From the NCBI GenBank assembly GCA_000597885.1, contig CP004371.1, forward strand, positions 6,398,501-6,462,500: a stretch of 64,000 nt of DNA. The letters are read 5' to 3'. Within the stretch, counting starts at the first letter, position 1; each line of letters begins with the position of its first letter. Below are positions 34,330-43,017 of this stretch, piece by piece. Below the pieces are notes generated by a model. The model was not told where the DNA came from. It saw nothing but the letters and a program-made list of their open reading frames with translations, and searched no databases. The stretch comes from Flammeovirgaceae bacterium 311 (GTDB lineage: Bacteria; Bacteroidota; Bacteroidia; Cytophagales; Cyclobacteriaceae). The translations under genes and the position numbers were made by a program.

Positions 34330-35007
34330 TTCTGAATTGAAAATTTTTTAGTATTACGATAATGAATCTCTACTGACAGGTTTGAAAAAATCCATCAGGA
34401 TGGTCTGATTACAAAGCCATAAGATCTTAAAATTACATAAATTTTCTGTCAAAAAAAATGAAAAGCTGTAGCTGTAGCTACCTGAGTACCAGTATTTTCT
34501 AAGAAAAAAAAAGATGTTGAAACATGTAACCTTCTCTCTATAAGTTGCAAATTCATGAAGTTGAATGGTGCTCTGGTGTTGCTCTATTTTTTTCAAAAGG
34601 AAGCAAAAAAGTAATCATAGTCTATGGTAGCAGCTGTCCTGGAGCAGGAGGCTTGCACCTCCGCTAAGATAATGTTATAACAGCTATCAGATTGCTTAAT
34701 ATTATGCTCCGGTGCCTTTGCACAGATCGCTCAAAAGGTAAATATTCTGCTGGTTCATCCTTGTTTTACTCCCCTTCGATAGCTAATCAAAAGGCATGAG
34801 TTACCATATATTTTCAATGGAAAAACCTCCTGCTTTAGAGCACCAGTGCTATGATGCCTTTTAAGCAGGAGGTTGTATGTTTTTTGTATGATAAGTCTGT
34901 AGTGGTTTCGTGATAGCTAACCCTAAACCTTTTTATCCTAAGAATAAAAGGAGCCTGGGTACATTATTCTCTTGATTCCTTACACTGCCGGGGGAGGCAA
35001 ATCATTA
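34330..35007. other. Intergenic region with terminator-like hairpins
   Basis: A gap of 678 bases. Going rightward it should first hold the promoter of the leftward transferase gene, then the 3' end of the thr operon. A 12-bp stem AACCTCCTGCTT (34824-34835)/AAGCAGGAGGTT (34863-34874) followed by TGTATGTTTTTT looks like a terminator on the + strand but may act on either. CCTTTTTAT/ATAAAAGG around 34937-34959 is a smaller hairpin that could end thrC transcripts. An 80-codon leftward open frame (34354-34596) is unconvincing. Confidence 0.5.
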
Positions 35008-36303
35008 TTAGCCATCGATCAGCTGCTTCAGCTGTTCATAATCATTAGGCAATGAAATTATCTGTTCCTTTTTACCCAAAAAGGCCTGGAGCTGCTCTGG
35101 TATTTCTACTGCTTCCGTCAGGGTTTCTTCTACTACCTCTTTGAACTTAGCAGGATGAGCAGTCTCCAGAAATACGCCTACAGCATTTCCTTGATGTTCA
35201 GCCAGATATTCCTTCAGGCCCAGATAGGCGACAGCACCGTGTGGGTCCAGCAGGTATCCCTGCTTCTTCACCATTTTCATGGCCCTGCGAGTGTCTTCGT
35301 CGCTAAAGGCATAGCCGGTAATATTTTCGCAAAAGCGCTGGTGCTTGTGGTCGAACAATTCGCACATACGGGCATAATTGCTGGGGTTGCCCACATCCAT
35401 GGCATTAGAGATGGTTTGTACAGAAGGGCGGGTTTTGTAAACGGAAGTACGTAAATATTCCGGCACCACATCGTTTGCATTGGTAGTAGCGATGAAATGA
35501 TGCACAGGCAGGCCCATGGCAGCAGCCAGCAAGCCTCCTGTAATATTACCGAAATTGCCGCTGGGGACACAAAATACCAGTGGCCGGCCCAATTTCTTCA
35601 ACTGTGCGTAAGCCCAGAAATAGTAAAATGACTGCGGAATAAGCCTTGCAATATTGATGCTGTTGGCAGAAGTTAGCAGGTTATTTTTATTAAGCGCGGC
35701 ATCTCCCAGTGCTTGTTTGGCCATTTTCTGGCAGTCGTCAAAAGTACCGTCTATCTCTATTGCGGTGATGTTGCCCCCCCAGGTGGTAAGCTGCTTTTGC
35801 TGCAGCGGACTAACCTTTCCCTTAGGAAACAGGATATACACACGGATACCAGGTACTTTGAAAAAGCCAGCCGCTACGGCACTGCCTGTATCGCCCGAGG
35901 TGGCTACGATTACCTTCAGCTCCCGGCTTTCGTTGCGGTTAAAATACGCCATGAGGCGCGACATAAAGCGGGCACCCACATCTTTAAAAGCCATGGTGGG
36001 GCCGTGGAACAACTCCAGGCTGTAAATGTCTTCTTCTACCTGAACGGCCGGTATAGGGAAGTTAAGTGTTTCCTCTACTATCTGCTTCAGCACTTCGGCG
36101 GGTACTTCATCACCAATCAGGGCAGCAGCTACGATATAGCCAATTTCCGGAAGTGATTTGGTATGAATGTCTTCAAAAAACCGGGCAGGGAGCTGCGGAA
36201 TGCTTTCCGGCATGTAAAGGCCGCCATCATCTGCCAGGCCTTTCAGTACGGCATAGGGTAAGCGAACCTTCTCTGCCGTTTTATTGGTGCTGTAGTATTG
36301 CAT
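35008..36303 (-). CDS. thrC: Threonine synthase
   Basis: A PLP enzyme converting O-phosphohomoserine to threonine, the final step of the pathway. It has 431 residues. The N-terminal MQYYSTNKTAEKVRLPYAVLKGLADDGGLYMPE is typical; the PLP lysine lies in LELFHGPTMAFKDVGARF. VATSGDTGSAVAAGF supplies the phosphate-binding loop, and VPSGNFGNITGGLLAA a further ligand loop. It lies 11 nt after thrB and is the last gene of the attenuator-controlled thr operon. Confidence 0.96.
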   Translation of the reverse strand: MQYYSTNKTAEKVRLPYAVLKGLADDGGLYMPESIPQLPARFFEDIHTKSLPEIGYIVAAALIGDEVPAEVLKQIVEETLNFPIPAVQVEEDIYSLELFHGPTMAFKDVGARFMSRLMAYFNRNESRELKVIVATSGDTGSAVAAGFFKVPGIRVYILFPKGKVSPLQQKQLTTWGGNITAIEIDGTFDDCQKMAKQALGDAALNKNNLLTSANSINIARLIPQSFYYFWAYAQLKKLGRPLVFCVPSGNFGNITGGLLAAAMGLPVHHFIATTNANDVVPEYLRTSVYKTRPSVQTISNAMDVGNPSNYARMCELFDHKHQRFCENITGYAFSDEDTRRAMKMVKKQGYLLDPHGAVAYLGLKEYLAEHQGNAVGVFLETAHPAKFKEVVEETLTEAVEIPEQLQAFLGKKEQIISLPNDYEQLKQLIDG

Positions 36304-36314
36304 GCTTGGTGTTG

Positions 36315-37262
36315 TTAATGAGATGCCGCTGTAAGCGAATTTATTTTTGGCCCATGGGCATTGATGGAAGAAACATAAGTGTTTACCCCAATACCGTTGC
36401 TGGTTAGCTTATCGGAGAGGGCACTGGCTACTTTTCTGGCAGTATCTTCTCCTTTGCATAAGGCAAAAACCGAAGGGCCGGATCCTGAAATGCTAAAGCC
36501 AAGTGCGCCATGTGCGGTAGCAATTTCTCTCATATCGTAAAAATAAGGGATGAGCATAGACCTGACCGGCTCAATGATTACATCTACCATGCTGCGGCCA
36601 ATCAGCTCCAGGTTGCCGGTACAAAAGCCTGCCACCAGACCTGCTACATTACCCCACTGGGTAACTGCATCACTGATATGAATGCGGTCTTTCAGGATTC
36701 TGCGGGCTTCCTTTGTAGGAATCTCTACATGCGGGTAGAGCAGTGCGCAGCTCAGGCCTTCCGGCACCGGAAGCTTTACCACATCCAGGGGGTTGTAGCT
36801 GCGTATGAGCACCAAACCGCCTAGCAGGGCAGGGGCTACATTATCGGCATGGGCATTGCCACAGGCCAGGCGCTCGCCCTCCATGGCAAACGGCAGTAGT
36901 TCTTCCCTGCTAAGCTGGCTGCCCATCAGTTCATTAATGGCTACCAGCCCTGCTACGGCACTGGCAGAACTGGAGCCAAGTCCACTGCCAAAAGGCATTT
37001 TTTTATAAAGCTCAATACTTACGCCCTGTTCAGCACCCAGGTGTTTCAGGTAATTGATCACCACGGCACTTACGGTGTTTTGCAGCGGATCACGGGGCAG
37101 GCGGCCCTCATCTCCCTCAATAACATCAAGGCTCACCTGTTTGCTGTCGTTAAGGTGCATGATTACCTCATCGCCGGGGTTATCAACTGCAAAACCCAGC
37201 ACATCGTAACCGCAGCTTACGTTCGCTACAGTGGCAGGGGCAAATACTTTAACAGATTTCAT
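36315..37262 (-). CDS. thrB: Homoserine kinase
   Basis: A GHMP-superfamily kinase that phosphorylates homoserine with ATP. It has 315 residues. KVFAPATVANVSCGYDVLGFAVD is the substrate-binding N-terminus, and MPFGSGLGSSSASAVAGLVA near residue 90 is the GHMP ATP-binding loop (PxxxGLGSSAA). FSISGSGPSVFALC near the C-terminus is the third GHMP motif. It lies 168 bp downstream of thrA, with an inverted-repeat element in the spacer, and 11 nt upstream of thrC. Confidence 0.95.
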   Translation of the reverse strand: MKSVKVFAPATVANVSCGYDVLGFAVDNPGDEVIMHLNDSKQVSLDVIEGDEGRLPRDPLQNTVSAVVINYLKHLGAEQGVSIELYKKMPFGSGLGSSSASAVAGLVAINELMGSQLSREELLPFAMEGERLACGNAHADNVAPALLGGLVLIRSYNPLDVVKLPVPEGLSCALLYPHVEIPTKEARRILKDRIHISDAVTQWGNVAGLVAGFCTGNLELIGRSMVDVIIEPVRSMLIPYFYDMREIATAHGALGFSISGSGPSVFALCKGEDTARKVASALSDKLTSNGIGVNTYVSSINAHGPKINSLTAASH

Positions 37263-37291
37263 ATTTAAAAAGAAGTTAAAAGTTAGAAGTA

Positions 37292-37423
37292 AGAAGTTAG
37301 ACTGATTTTATAGCCGTTAGTAAACAGACGAAGATGGCATTGTAGCACTTTGTATAGCACCAGTGACCTTTGACTTTCAACAGGTCTTTTATCTTTCCTC
37401 TAGCTTCTAACATCTAACTTCTC
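37292..37423. repeat. Inverted-repeat-bounded intergenic element, copy 2
   Basis: AGAAGTTAGA (37292-37301) and TCTAACTTCT (37413-37422) bracket a 111-bp interior in the thrA-thrB spacer, like copy 1 in the ilvN-ilvC spacer. Next to the arms, extra AGTTAGAAG and CTTCTAAC units suggest tandem growth of a 6-10 bp motif. The interiors of the two copies are not obviously alike, so the ends rather than the body appear conserved. Confidence 0.6.
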
Positions 37424-37430
37424 AAAAAAA

Positions 37431-39881
37431 CTACTGCGGTGCTACTCTTACCAGGTCGGCAAGCACCCCGGCTGCGGTTACTTCGGCACCGGCGCCCGGG
37501 CCTTTGATCACCATTGGGTTAAAGCGATAACGGTTGGTGGTAAAGGAAACAATATTGTCGCTGCCCGAGAGGCTGAAGAACGGATGGCTGGCATCCACCA
37601 TCATCAGCTCTACCTTTACCACCCCATTTTCAAGGTTCCCGATGTAACGGAGAGCCTTGTTCTCCGCTTCGGCAGTTTGCTTCATCTGTCTGAAGTAATC
37701 TTCAGACTTTTCCAGCTCCTCATAAAATGCTTCTACAGTTGGGGCTTCCTGGCAGTTTTTGGGCAGGATGGGCTGTATCTGCACCTCCTGCAGTTCCGTT
37801 GGTAAACCGGTTTCCCGTGCCAGGATCAGCATTTTGCGTGCAAAATCCAGGCCACTTAGGTCATCGCGCGGATCGGGCTCGGTAAAGCCTTTTTCCTGTG
37901 CCTCCCGCACTACATCAGCAAAGCTGCGATCGCCTTTAAATTCGTTGAAGATAAAAGAGATGGTACCGGAAAGAATTGCCTCAATGCGCAATACTTCATC
38001 GCCACTGATCAGCAGGTCGTGCAGGGTTTTGATGATAGGCAGGCCGGCACCGGCGGTGGTTTCATACCAGTAGTCAACACCATACTTACGTGCCAGCTGC
38101 TTGTAGCGGTTGTAGTTGGCAAAAGAGCCGCAATTACCAATTTTATTGCAGGTTACCACGGATATATTGTGCCTGAAAAGCTTGTCGTAGATTTGTGCCA
38201 CTACTGCACTGGCAGTATTATCTACAAATACAGAGTTAGGCAGGTTTAGGGCAATGGCCTGTTCAATGAAAGCATCAAGATTGCTTGGCTCGCCCTGTTC
38301 CTGAAGCTCCAGCGGCCAGTCGGCCAGGTTAATGCCCTCGCGGTTAATCAGCATCTTTTTTGTATTGCTTACACCGGCAAGGTTAATGCGCACGTGCCGG
38401 TGCCCCTCCAGGTGCTCGTAGTGCTCCCTGATTTGCTTTAGCAGGGTGCCGCCAATTTTGCCGGTACCGCAGGAGAACAAATGAAGGGTTTTAACGGGAG
38501 AGAGAAACAGCGCATCATGCACTGAGTTTAATGCTTTGCGCAGGTCCTGCTTTTCTATTACTGCCGATATATTGAGCTCGGAAGAACCCTGGGCAATGGC
38601 AGAGATATTGACCCCACTCCGACCCAGGGCACTGAAGAACTTGCCGGCCAGGCCTTTGGCATTCCGCATATTTTCACCAACGGCGGCAATGATACTTAGC
38701 TCATTTTCCACCTCGGGCTTATTCAGCTGTCCTTTTACCAGCTCGTACTCAAACTCGGTTTCAATGGCTTGGTATGCCAGGGGCACATCCTGGGGGCTGA
38801 TGGCCAGGGTGATGCTGTGTTCGGAACTGGCCTGGGTGATGAGAATTACATTTACCCCAAAGCTGGCGAGGGAGCTGAACAGGCGGCCGCTGAAGCCAGT
38901 GAGGCCTACCATGCCGCTGCCCTGGATGTTTACAAGGCTAATGGATGGTATAGACGAAATGCCTTTGATCAGTGAGCCGTTAGAGGAAGACTGCGGGCCG
39001 ATGAGTGTTCCCTCAAAGGCAGGATTAAAGGTGTTTTTGATAACAATGGGTATTTTTCTGGCAATAGCCGGCCGCATGGTAGGCGGGTAAATCACCTTCG
39101 CCCCAAAATAGGATAGCTCAATGGCTTCGTTGTAAGATAAGTTGTGGAGTGAGAAAGCCTTTTTCACCAGGCGCGGATCGGAGGTCATAAAGCCATCCAC
39201 ATCTGTCCAGATCTGGATTTCCTCTGCCTCCATGGCGGCCCCAATGATGGCAGCTGTATAATCGGAGCCTCCCCGGCCCAGGGTGGTGGTTTCTCCCTTG
39301 TCGTTAGAGGCAATAAAGCCGGTAATAACCGGAATGGTATTAGGTTGCTGCTTAAAGTAGTTGCGGATCAGCTGGTAGGTGAGGCCGTCGTTTACCCTGG
39401 CATTGCCATAGTTACTGTCTGTTTTGATAAACTGGCGGGCATCGGCAAATACGGCTCTGCCACAATGCTGGTCAATAAAATGGCTGATCATCAGGTTAGA
39501 GCAAAGCTCACCATAGGCAGCCACCCGGTCTTTGATGCGGGGAGAGACTTCTCCCAGCGCCCGTACACCGGCAAGCAGGTCGTCCAGCTCGTTAAAGAGC
39601 ATCTTCAGGCCAAGCAGGGCATTATTTTGTCGCTTTACTTCCAGAAATGCCCTTACTATCTCGTAATGGCGCTGCTCCACTTCCCGCAATACCCGCAGGT
39701 AATCGTTCCCCGAAGCGGCCTCTGTTAACAGCCGCAGGTAGGTATCGGTAACCCCGCTGATGGCAGAGCATACAATGGCCAACGGCTGGCCCTGCTGCTG
39801 CTGCTCTTGCACAATGTTCAAAAGCTTGCTTATTGCTTCAACAGAGCCTACAGAAGTACCGCCAAACTTCAGGATTTTCAT
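37431..39881 (-). CDS. thrA: Bifunctional aspartokinase I/homoserine dehydrogenase I
   Basis: It catalyses the first and third steps of the aspartate pathway. It has 816 residues, the size of E. coli ThrA. The N-terminal aspartokinase starts MKILKFGGTSVGSVEAI, with TTLGRGGSDYTAAIIGAAM near residue 215. Two ACT domains follow (ISLVNIQGSGMVGLTGFSGR; IIAAVGENMRNAKGLAGKFFSALG) and would mediate threonine feedback. The C-terminal homoserine dehydrogenase begins about residue 465 (LHLFSCGTGKIGGTLL); its catalytic region reads ETTAGAGLPIIKTLHDL. The start is the ATG at 39881, only 19 nt after the attenuator hairpin. Expression is thus directly behind the threonine leader. Confidence 0.96.
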   Translation of the reverse strand: MKILKFGGTSVGSVEAISKLLNIVQEQQQQGQPLAIVCSAISGVTDTYLRLLTEAASGNDYLRVLREVEQRHYEIVRAFLEVKRQNNALLGLKMLFNELDDLLAGVRALGEVSPRIKDRVAAYGELCSNLMISHFIDQHCGRAVFADARQFIKTDSNYGNARVNDGLTYQLIRNYFKQQPNTIPVITGFIASNDKGETTTLGRGGSDYTAAIIGAAMEAEEIQIWTDVDGFMTSDPRLVKKAFSLHNLSYNEAIELSYFGAKVIYPPTMRPAIARKIPIVIKNTFNPAFEGTLIGPQSSSNGSLIKGISSIPSISLVNIQGSGMVGLTGFSGRLFSSLASFGVNVILITQASSEHSITLAISPQDVPLAYQAIETEFEYELVKGQLNKPEVENELSIIAAVGENMRNAKGLAGKFFSALGRSGVNISAIAQGSSELNISAVIEKQDLRKALNSVHDALFLSPVKTLHLFSCGTGKIGGTLLKQIREHYEHLEGHRHVRINLAGVSNTKKMLINREGINLADWPLELQEQGEPSNLDAFIEQAIALNLPNSVFVDNTASAVVAQIYDKLFRHNISVVTCNKIGNCGSFANYNRYKQLARKYGVDYWYETTAGAGLPIIKTLHDLLISGDEVLRIEAILSGTISFIFNEFKGDRSFADVVREAQEKGFTEPDPRDDLSGLDFARKMLILARETGLPTELQEVQIQPILPKNCQEAPTVEAFYEELEKSEDYFRQMKQTAEAENKALRYIGNLENGVVKVELMMVDASHPFFSLSGSDNIVSFTTNRYRFNPMVIKGPGAGAEVTAAGVLADLVRVAPQ

Positions 39882-39900
39882 AGTAGTAAGTTTATAAAAC

Positions 39901-39983
39901 AGAAAAGCCTTCCCTGTTTTTCGAGGAAGGCTTTCTAAAGTATGTTAAGATTATAGATTAATTCTTATTACTTGCCTTTCCCC
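39901..39983 (-). terminator. thr attenuator: terminator and candidate antiterminator
   Basis: In the leftward transcript AGAAAGCCTTCC (39936 to 39925) pairs with GGAAGGCTTTTCT (39913 to 39901) around an 11-nt loop, and TGTTTT follows just before thrA. The leader peptide's codons 27-30 contain GGGGAAAGGC (39983 to 39974), complementary to GCCTTCC with one bulged A, so it can compete with the terminator's 5' arm. A ribosome reaching the leader stop (39958) would hide this segment; one stalled on Thr/Ile codons would expose it. Confidence 0.78.
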
Positions 39984-40062
39984 GTGCGCAGCCTGTTATG
40001 CCGGTAATCGTAATGATACCGGAAGTGATAATAATAATGGTATTGAACAGGTTTGATCGCAT
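39958..40062 (-). CDS. thrL: thr operon leader peptide (Thr/Ile-rich)
   Basis: A 34-codon ORF starting ATG at 40062 and stopping 77 nt before thrA. After MRSNLF it reads NTIIIITSGIITITGIT, with five Thr and nine Ile among 17 residues, and ends CARGKASNKN. This is the same composition as the E. coli thr leader, where Thr and Ile codons both sense end products of the pathway. The following hairpin and overlapping antiterminator segment support true attenuation. No good -7/-33 promoter pair was recognised upstream. Confidence 0.85.
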   Translation of the reverse strand: MRSNLFNTIIIITSGIITITGITGCARGKASNKN

Positions 40063-40376
40063 AAGTTGTGCAATTGCGGGTGCTATATTAAAAAATTTAT
40101 TATTAGGAACTGCAGTTTATGCCGTATTTTATTTTTCTAAAATCCGGTAAGGCGATGGTTTTAAGGCTAAAATCTGGCAAATACCTGCTTTGGCTTGTAA
40201 AGATTTTTTGAGCTTTTTGCCTGCTGTTTCATGGAGTATTTGGTAATAAATCCAGCGCTGGCTCCCGCTTATAACGTTTGCATACTGCTGATTTCAGTTC
40301 TATCCTGTACAGAACTGAAATGATTGATGCGGCATATTTCGCCCGATGATTCCTGTCTGCTGCAGCAGAAATTTTT
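40063..40376. other. Intergenic region upstream of the thr leader
   Basis: A 314-base AT-rich gap. ATTTCAGTTCT (40291-40301)/AGAACTGAAAT (40311-40321) is an 11-bp perfect stem that probably terminates the leftward DUF6624 gene, though it lacks a T-run. The thr promoter must lie between it and 40063, but no clear TAnnTTTG was found. Confidence 0.5.
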
Positions 40377-41126
40377 TTACCTGCTCTTCAGTTCTTTTAC
40401 CTCCTGCATCGTCATCATCACATATTCTACTCCCAGTCTTTGTGCGTTTTCTTCTACAGTCAGGTCAAATCCTGCAGCTTTGCGCCTTTCATTCACTGTT
40501 TCCGGATCTTTGATAGGCCAGATGATGATTTTGGCGTCGTACTCATCGGAATCGGCATCATAAACAGAAAAACCATGGGCCTGGGTACCGTATACCTGCT
40601 CCTGGTTTTTAAGCATGAGTGTACGGTCCAGCATCATCGCATAGAGGGTAAAGGGTAGTTCTTTTTTCTCCGCAGCAGCTTTAACTACCGGCAGGTAGGT
40701 ATCCATTTCTTTGGAATGCTGCAGCACATAAAAAGCAGCTTCGTTGGTGGGGGTGCCTACCAGTGATTTGCCAGGATAGCCATGCTGCTGAATGATCTCT
40801 TTAACCCGCTTTAAATTGTCGGCGTCCAGCTCCTGTTGTTTTTCCCAAAGATACTTAGGTACCAGTTCTTTCGATATATTGAAAGCCTTTGCCAGGGAAT
40901 CTACCTTTTTCTGCGGCAGAAATTCAAGAGACAAATAGGCACGGTATTGCTGGTCGGCTGCATAAATGTTGTCCAGCTCTTTTTTAAGTACATTGTTGAT
41001 CTTTTGCTGCGCTTGAATGCCTGTGCCAGTAGCCAGCCACAGGAGCAACAGCAAAAGCGGATGGAGCAGCATTCGGCTGATCCTGGAGTATGTAAAAGCA
41101 GTGTAAAGTGTTGTAGCAAGCATCAT
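40377..41126 (-). CDS. DUF6624-type exported protein of unknown function
   Basis: A 249-residue protein with an N-terminal signal sequence (MLLHPLLLLLLWLATGTGIQAQQ). The ATG at 41072 gives a normal signal peptide, while the longer frame from 41126 adds 18 residues. The mature part has AADQQYRAYL, NLKRVKEIIQQHGYPGKSLVG, AFYVLQHS and LYAMMLDRTLMLKNQEQVYGTQ, the spaced Q/D/R pattern I associate with the DUF6624 family. Its function is not known. It is probably periplasmic. It lies between the thr leader region and a divergent oxygenase-like gene. Confidence 0.72.
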   Translation of the reverse strand: MMLATTLYTAFTYSRISRMLLHPLLLLLLWLATGTGIQAQQKINNVLKKELDNIYAADQQYRAYLSLEFLPQKKVDSLAKAFNISKELVPKYLWEKQQELDADNLKRVKEIIQQHGYPGKSLVGTPTNEAAFYVLQHSKEMDTYLPVVKAAAEKKELPFTLYAMMLDRTLMLKNQEQVYGTQAHGFSVYDADSDEYDAKIIIWPIKDPETVNERRKAAGFDLTVEENAQRLGVEYVMMTMQEVKELKSR

Positions 41127-41235
41127 ATCAGTAGCATCAGAGAAAAATAGTTCTGTAGATATTTAAAGTTTTCCTTTAAAGAGTACATTTAACGCACAAC
41201 ATACACAATTATTCTCTGATCTGCGTTTACTGTAT

Positions 41236-42000
41236 ATGGAATTTTTTGTGAGAAAGGGCTCGGTTGTACGTGAAATCTGGGGAAAGAGCGATACTATCCT
41301 GTTTATTTTTGCCGGTGCGGCGGCAGAATTTGCCCTGAACAAGGCAGTAGACTGGCTTTATTTTACCGGTCGCCTGCCGGCCGATCCGCTGGGCAGGCTT
41401 TTCTCTACCGTTGGTTATGCCAGGCAAATTGTATTTGCCCCCAGCACAGCAGCCATCAGTGCAATCGACAAAATAACGGCCATTCATGGTGCAGTAGAAG
41501 ATAAAAGGGGCGCCCGCATCCCGGATTGGGCCTATCGTGATGTACTCTTCATGCTCATCGATTACTCCATCCGTGCTTTTGAGCTGGTGGAAAGAAAGCT
41601 CACACTGGCCGAAAAAAGGGAGGTTTTTAATGTGTTTTACAGAGTGGGAGACCGCATGGGTATTGCAGGCTTGCCTCGTACTTATAAGGAGTGGCTCGTG
41701 ATGCGGCAGGAGCACCTGGAAGCCAACCTGGCCTACAGCCATTACACCGAAGATTTATACAGACAGTACCAAAAACACCTGGGAAATTTCCGTTACAGGA
41801 TCTTGCGTGAGGCGCAGTTGCTGGTAGTTCCTAACCATGTTAGCAGTTTGCTTGGGATGGGAAGAATATCTCTGCTTAAACCTGTGGTACCTGTTTATAA
41901 AGTGAGCAGGCTTGTTAAACTCGACTGGCTTATTAAATCTCTGCTGCTGCCCAATGAATACAAGGAAGAAATCCAGAACCTGGACCAAAAGCCTGGCTGA
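41236..42000 (+). CDS. MpaB/latex-clearing-oxygenase (DUF2236) family protein
   Basis: A 254-residue protein with the look of the mpaB-Lcp oxygenase family, helical haem-binding proteins involved in oxidation of diverse lipophilic compounds. RLFSTVGYARQIVFAPSTAAISAIDKI, IHGAVEDKRG and IPDWAYRDVLFMLIDYSIRAFELV match the family's first half (conserved His in the IHG segment). KEWLVMRQEHLEANLAYS follows. No signal peptide is apparent, though the N-terminus has a hydrophobic patch (TILFIFAGAAAEFAL). Substrate unknown; the assignment rests on general similarity. Confidence 0.65.
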   Translation: MEFFVRKGSVVREIWGKSDTILFIFAGAAAEFALNKAVDWLYFTGRLPADPLGRLFSTVGYARQIVFAPSTAAISAIDKITAIHGAVEDKRGARIPDWAYRDVLFMLIDYSIRAFELVERKLTLAEKREVFNVFYRVGDRMGIAGLPRTYKEWLVMRQEHLEANLAYSHYTEDLYRQYQKHLGNFRYRILREAQLLVVPNHVSSLLGMGRISLLKPVVPVYKVSRLVKLDWLIKSLLLPNEYKEEIQNLDQKPG

Positions 42001-42037
42001 GTATGAGTAAAGGTATGCACATCGTCAATCCTTCACA

Positions 42038-42928
42038 TTACTGATCTGTTTGCTGGTGTATAAAATTTTGTATTTCCAGGATAGACTCTTTAGCTTTTTC
42101 TTCCTGTACAAAATGCCCACAGGCCAGCTCCACTACCTTTGCGTGGGGTAAGCGCTGCTTCCATTTTGCCAGATAATCCAGGTTAATAAATCTGTCTTTG
42201 GTGCCCCATAGAATCAGCCAGGGTTTATGGCTGATGGAGTTCAATACATCCCACTGTTGCTGGTACCAGCCGGAGGCGCCCATCAACGATTTTCCAATGT
42301 TCAGGAGCGATCGTCTGGAATCTTTGTCTGGAAAGGGGAGAATATAGTGCTGGTGCATTTCTTTAGAGAGTTTGCTTTTATCAGCAAAGCCTTTTTTCAG
42401 CAACATTTTAGGTGAGAAATTCAGCCAGAGGTACAATAGCTTTCCGAGGCTGCTGTTGAGTAGTCTGTCTGCTTTTTGAATTTCTTTGTTCGAGGCCGTT
42501 TCCCAAAGCCAGGTATTGAACAATATGATACCTTCAATTCTTTCAGGGTCTTGTACAGCGTACGACAGACCGATTGGACCACCAAAATCATGCACTACCA
42601 GCGTAAATTTTTGCAGGCCCAGCTGCCCTATAAATTCTGCCAGGTTCCGGGAGTGGCTTTGGGGAGTGCCCGCGAAATCGTATGGTTTATCAGACAGGCC
42701 AAAGCCAATATGATCAGGAGCAATGCAGCGGTAATTTTTTGAAAATGTTTTGATGAGCTCACGGTACAGAAAAGACCAGGTGGGAGTGCCATGGATAAAT
42801 ATAATGACCGGCCCACTGCCTTCGTCGATATAGTGCATTCTTCCTGCCTTCAGCTGCAGGAAATTGCTTTTGAAGGGGAAGAGGGAGCGATCAAGCCAGG
42901 CCGGGGCTGTTGTTGTGTTGGTCATCAT
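42038..42928 (-). CDS. Alpha/beta hydrolase, haloalkane-dehalogenase-like
   Basis: A 296-residue alpha/beta-hydrolase. FIHGTPTWSFLYRELIK gives the HG-oxyanion motif. The nucleophile elbow VVHDFGGPIGLSYA has Asp instead of Ser, as in haloalkane dehalogenases and epoxide hydrolases. LFNTWLWE provides a Trp in the usual halide-binding area, WGTKDRFINLDYL the acid region, and ACGHFVQEEK the catalytic His. These together favour dehalogenase over esterase; the natural substrate may not be halogenated. It lies in a leftward cluster with a Crp-type regulator and a DUF1801 protein. Confidence 0.82.
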   Translation of the reverse strand: MMTNTTTAPAWLDRSLFPFKSNFLQLKAGRMHYIDEGSGPVIIFIHGTPTWSFLYRELIKTFSKNYRCIAPDHIGFGLSDKPYDFAGTPQSHSRNLAEFIGQLGLQKFTLVVHDFGGPIGLSYAVQDPERIEGIILFNTWLWETASNKEIQKADRLLNSSLGKLLYLWLNFSPKMLLKKGFADKSKLSKEMHQHYILPFPDKDSRRSLLNIGKSLMGASGWYQQQWDVLNSISHKPWLILWGTKDRFINLDYLAKWKQRLPHAKVVELACGHFVQEEKAKESILEIQNFIHQQTDQ

Positions 42929-43017
42929 TTCCGGATTTTAGGATTTACATATGCCTGAAAGGCTTATAGTAAAGATCCGGCTTTTGATGTAGAAAAATCT
43001 TGGTGCAGACCAAGGTG

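Noticed and set aside
34354-34596. 80-codon leftward open frame upstream of the phosphoethanolamine-transferase-like gene
   Set aside because: Low-complexity Phe/Ser/Tyr content from AT-rich DNA, no homology recognised.
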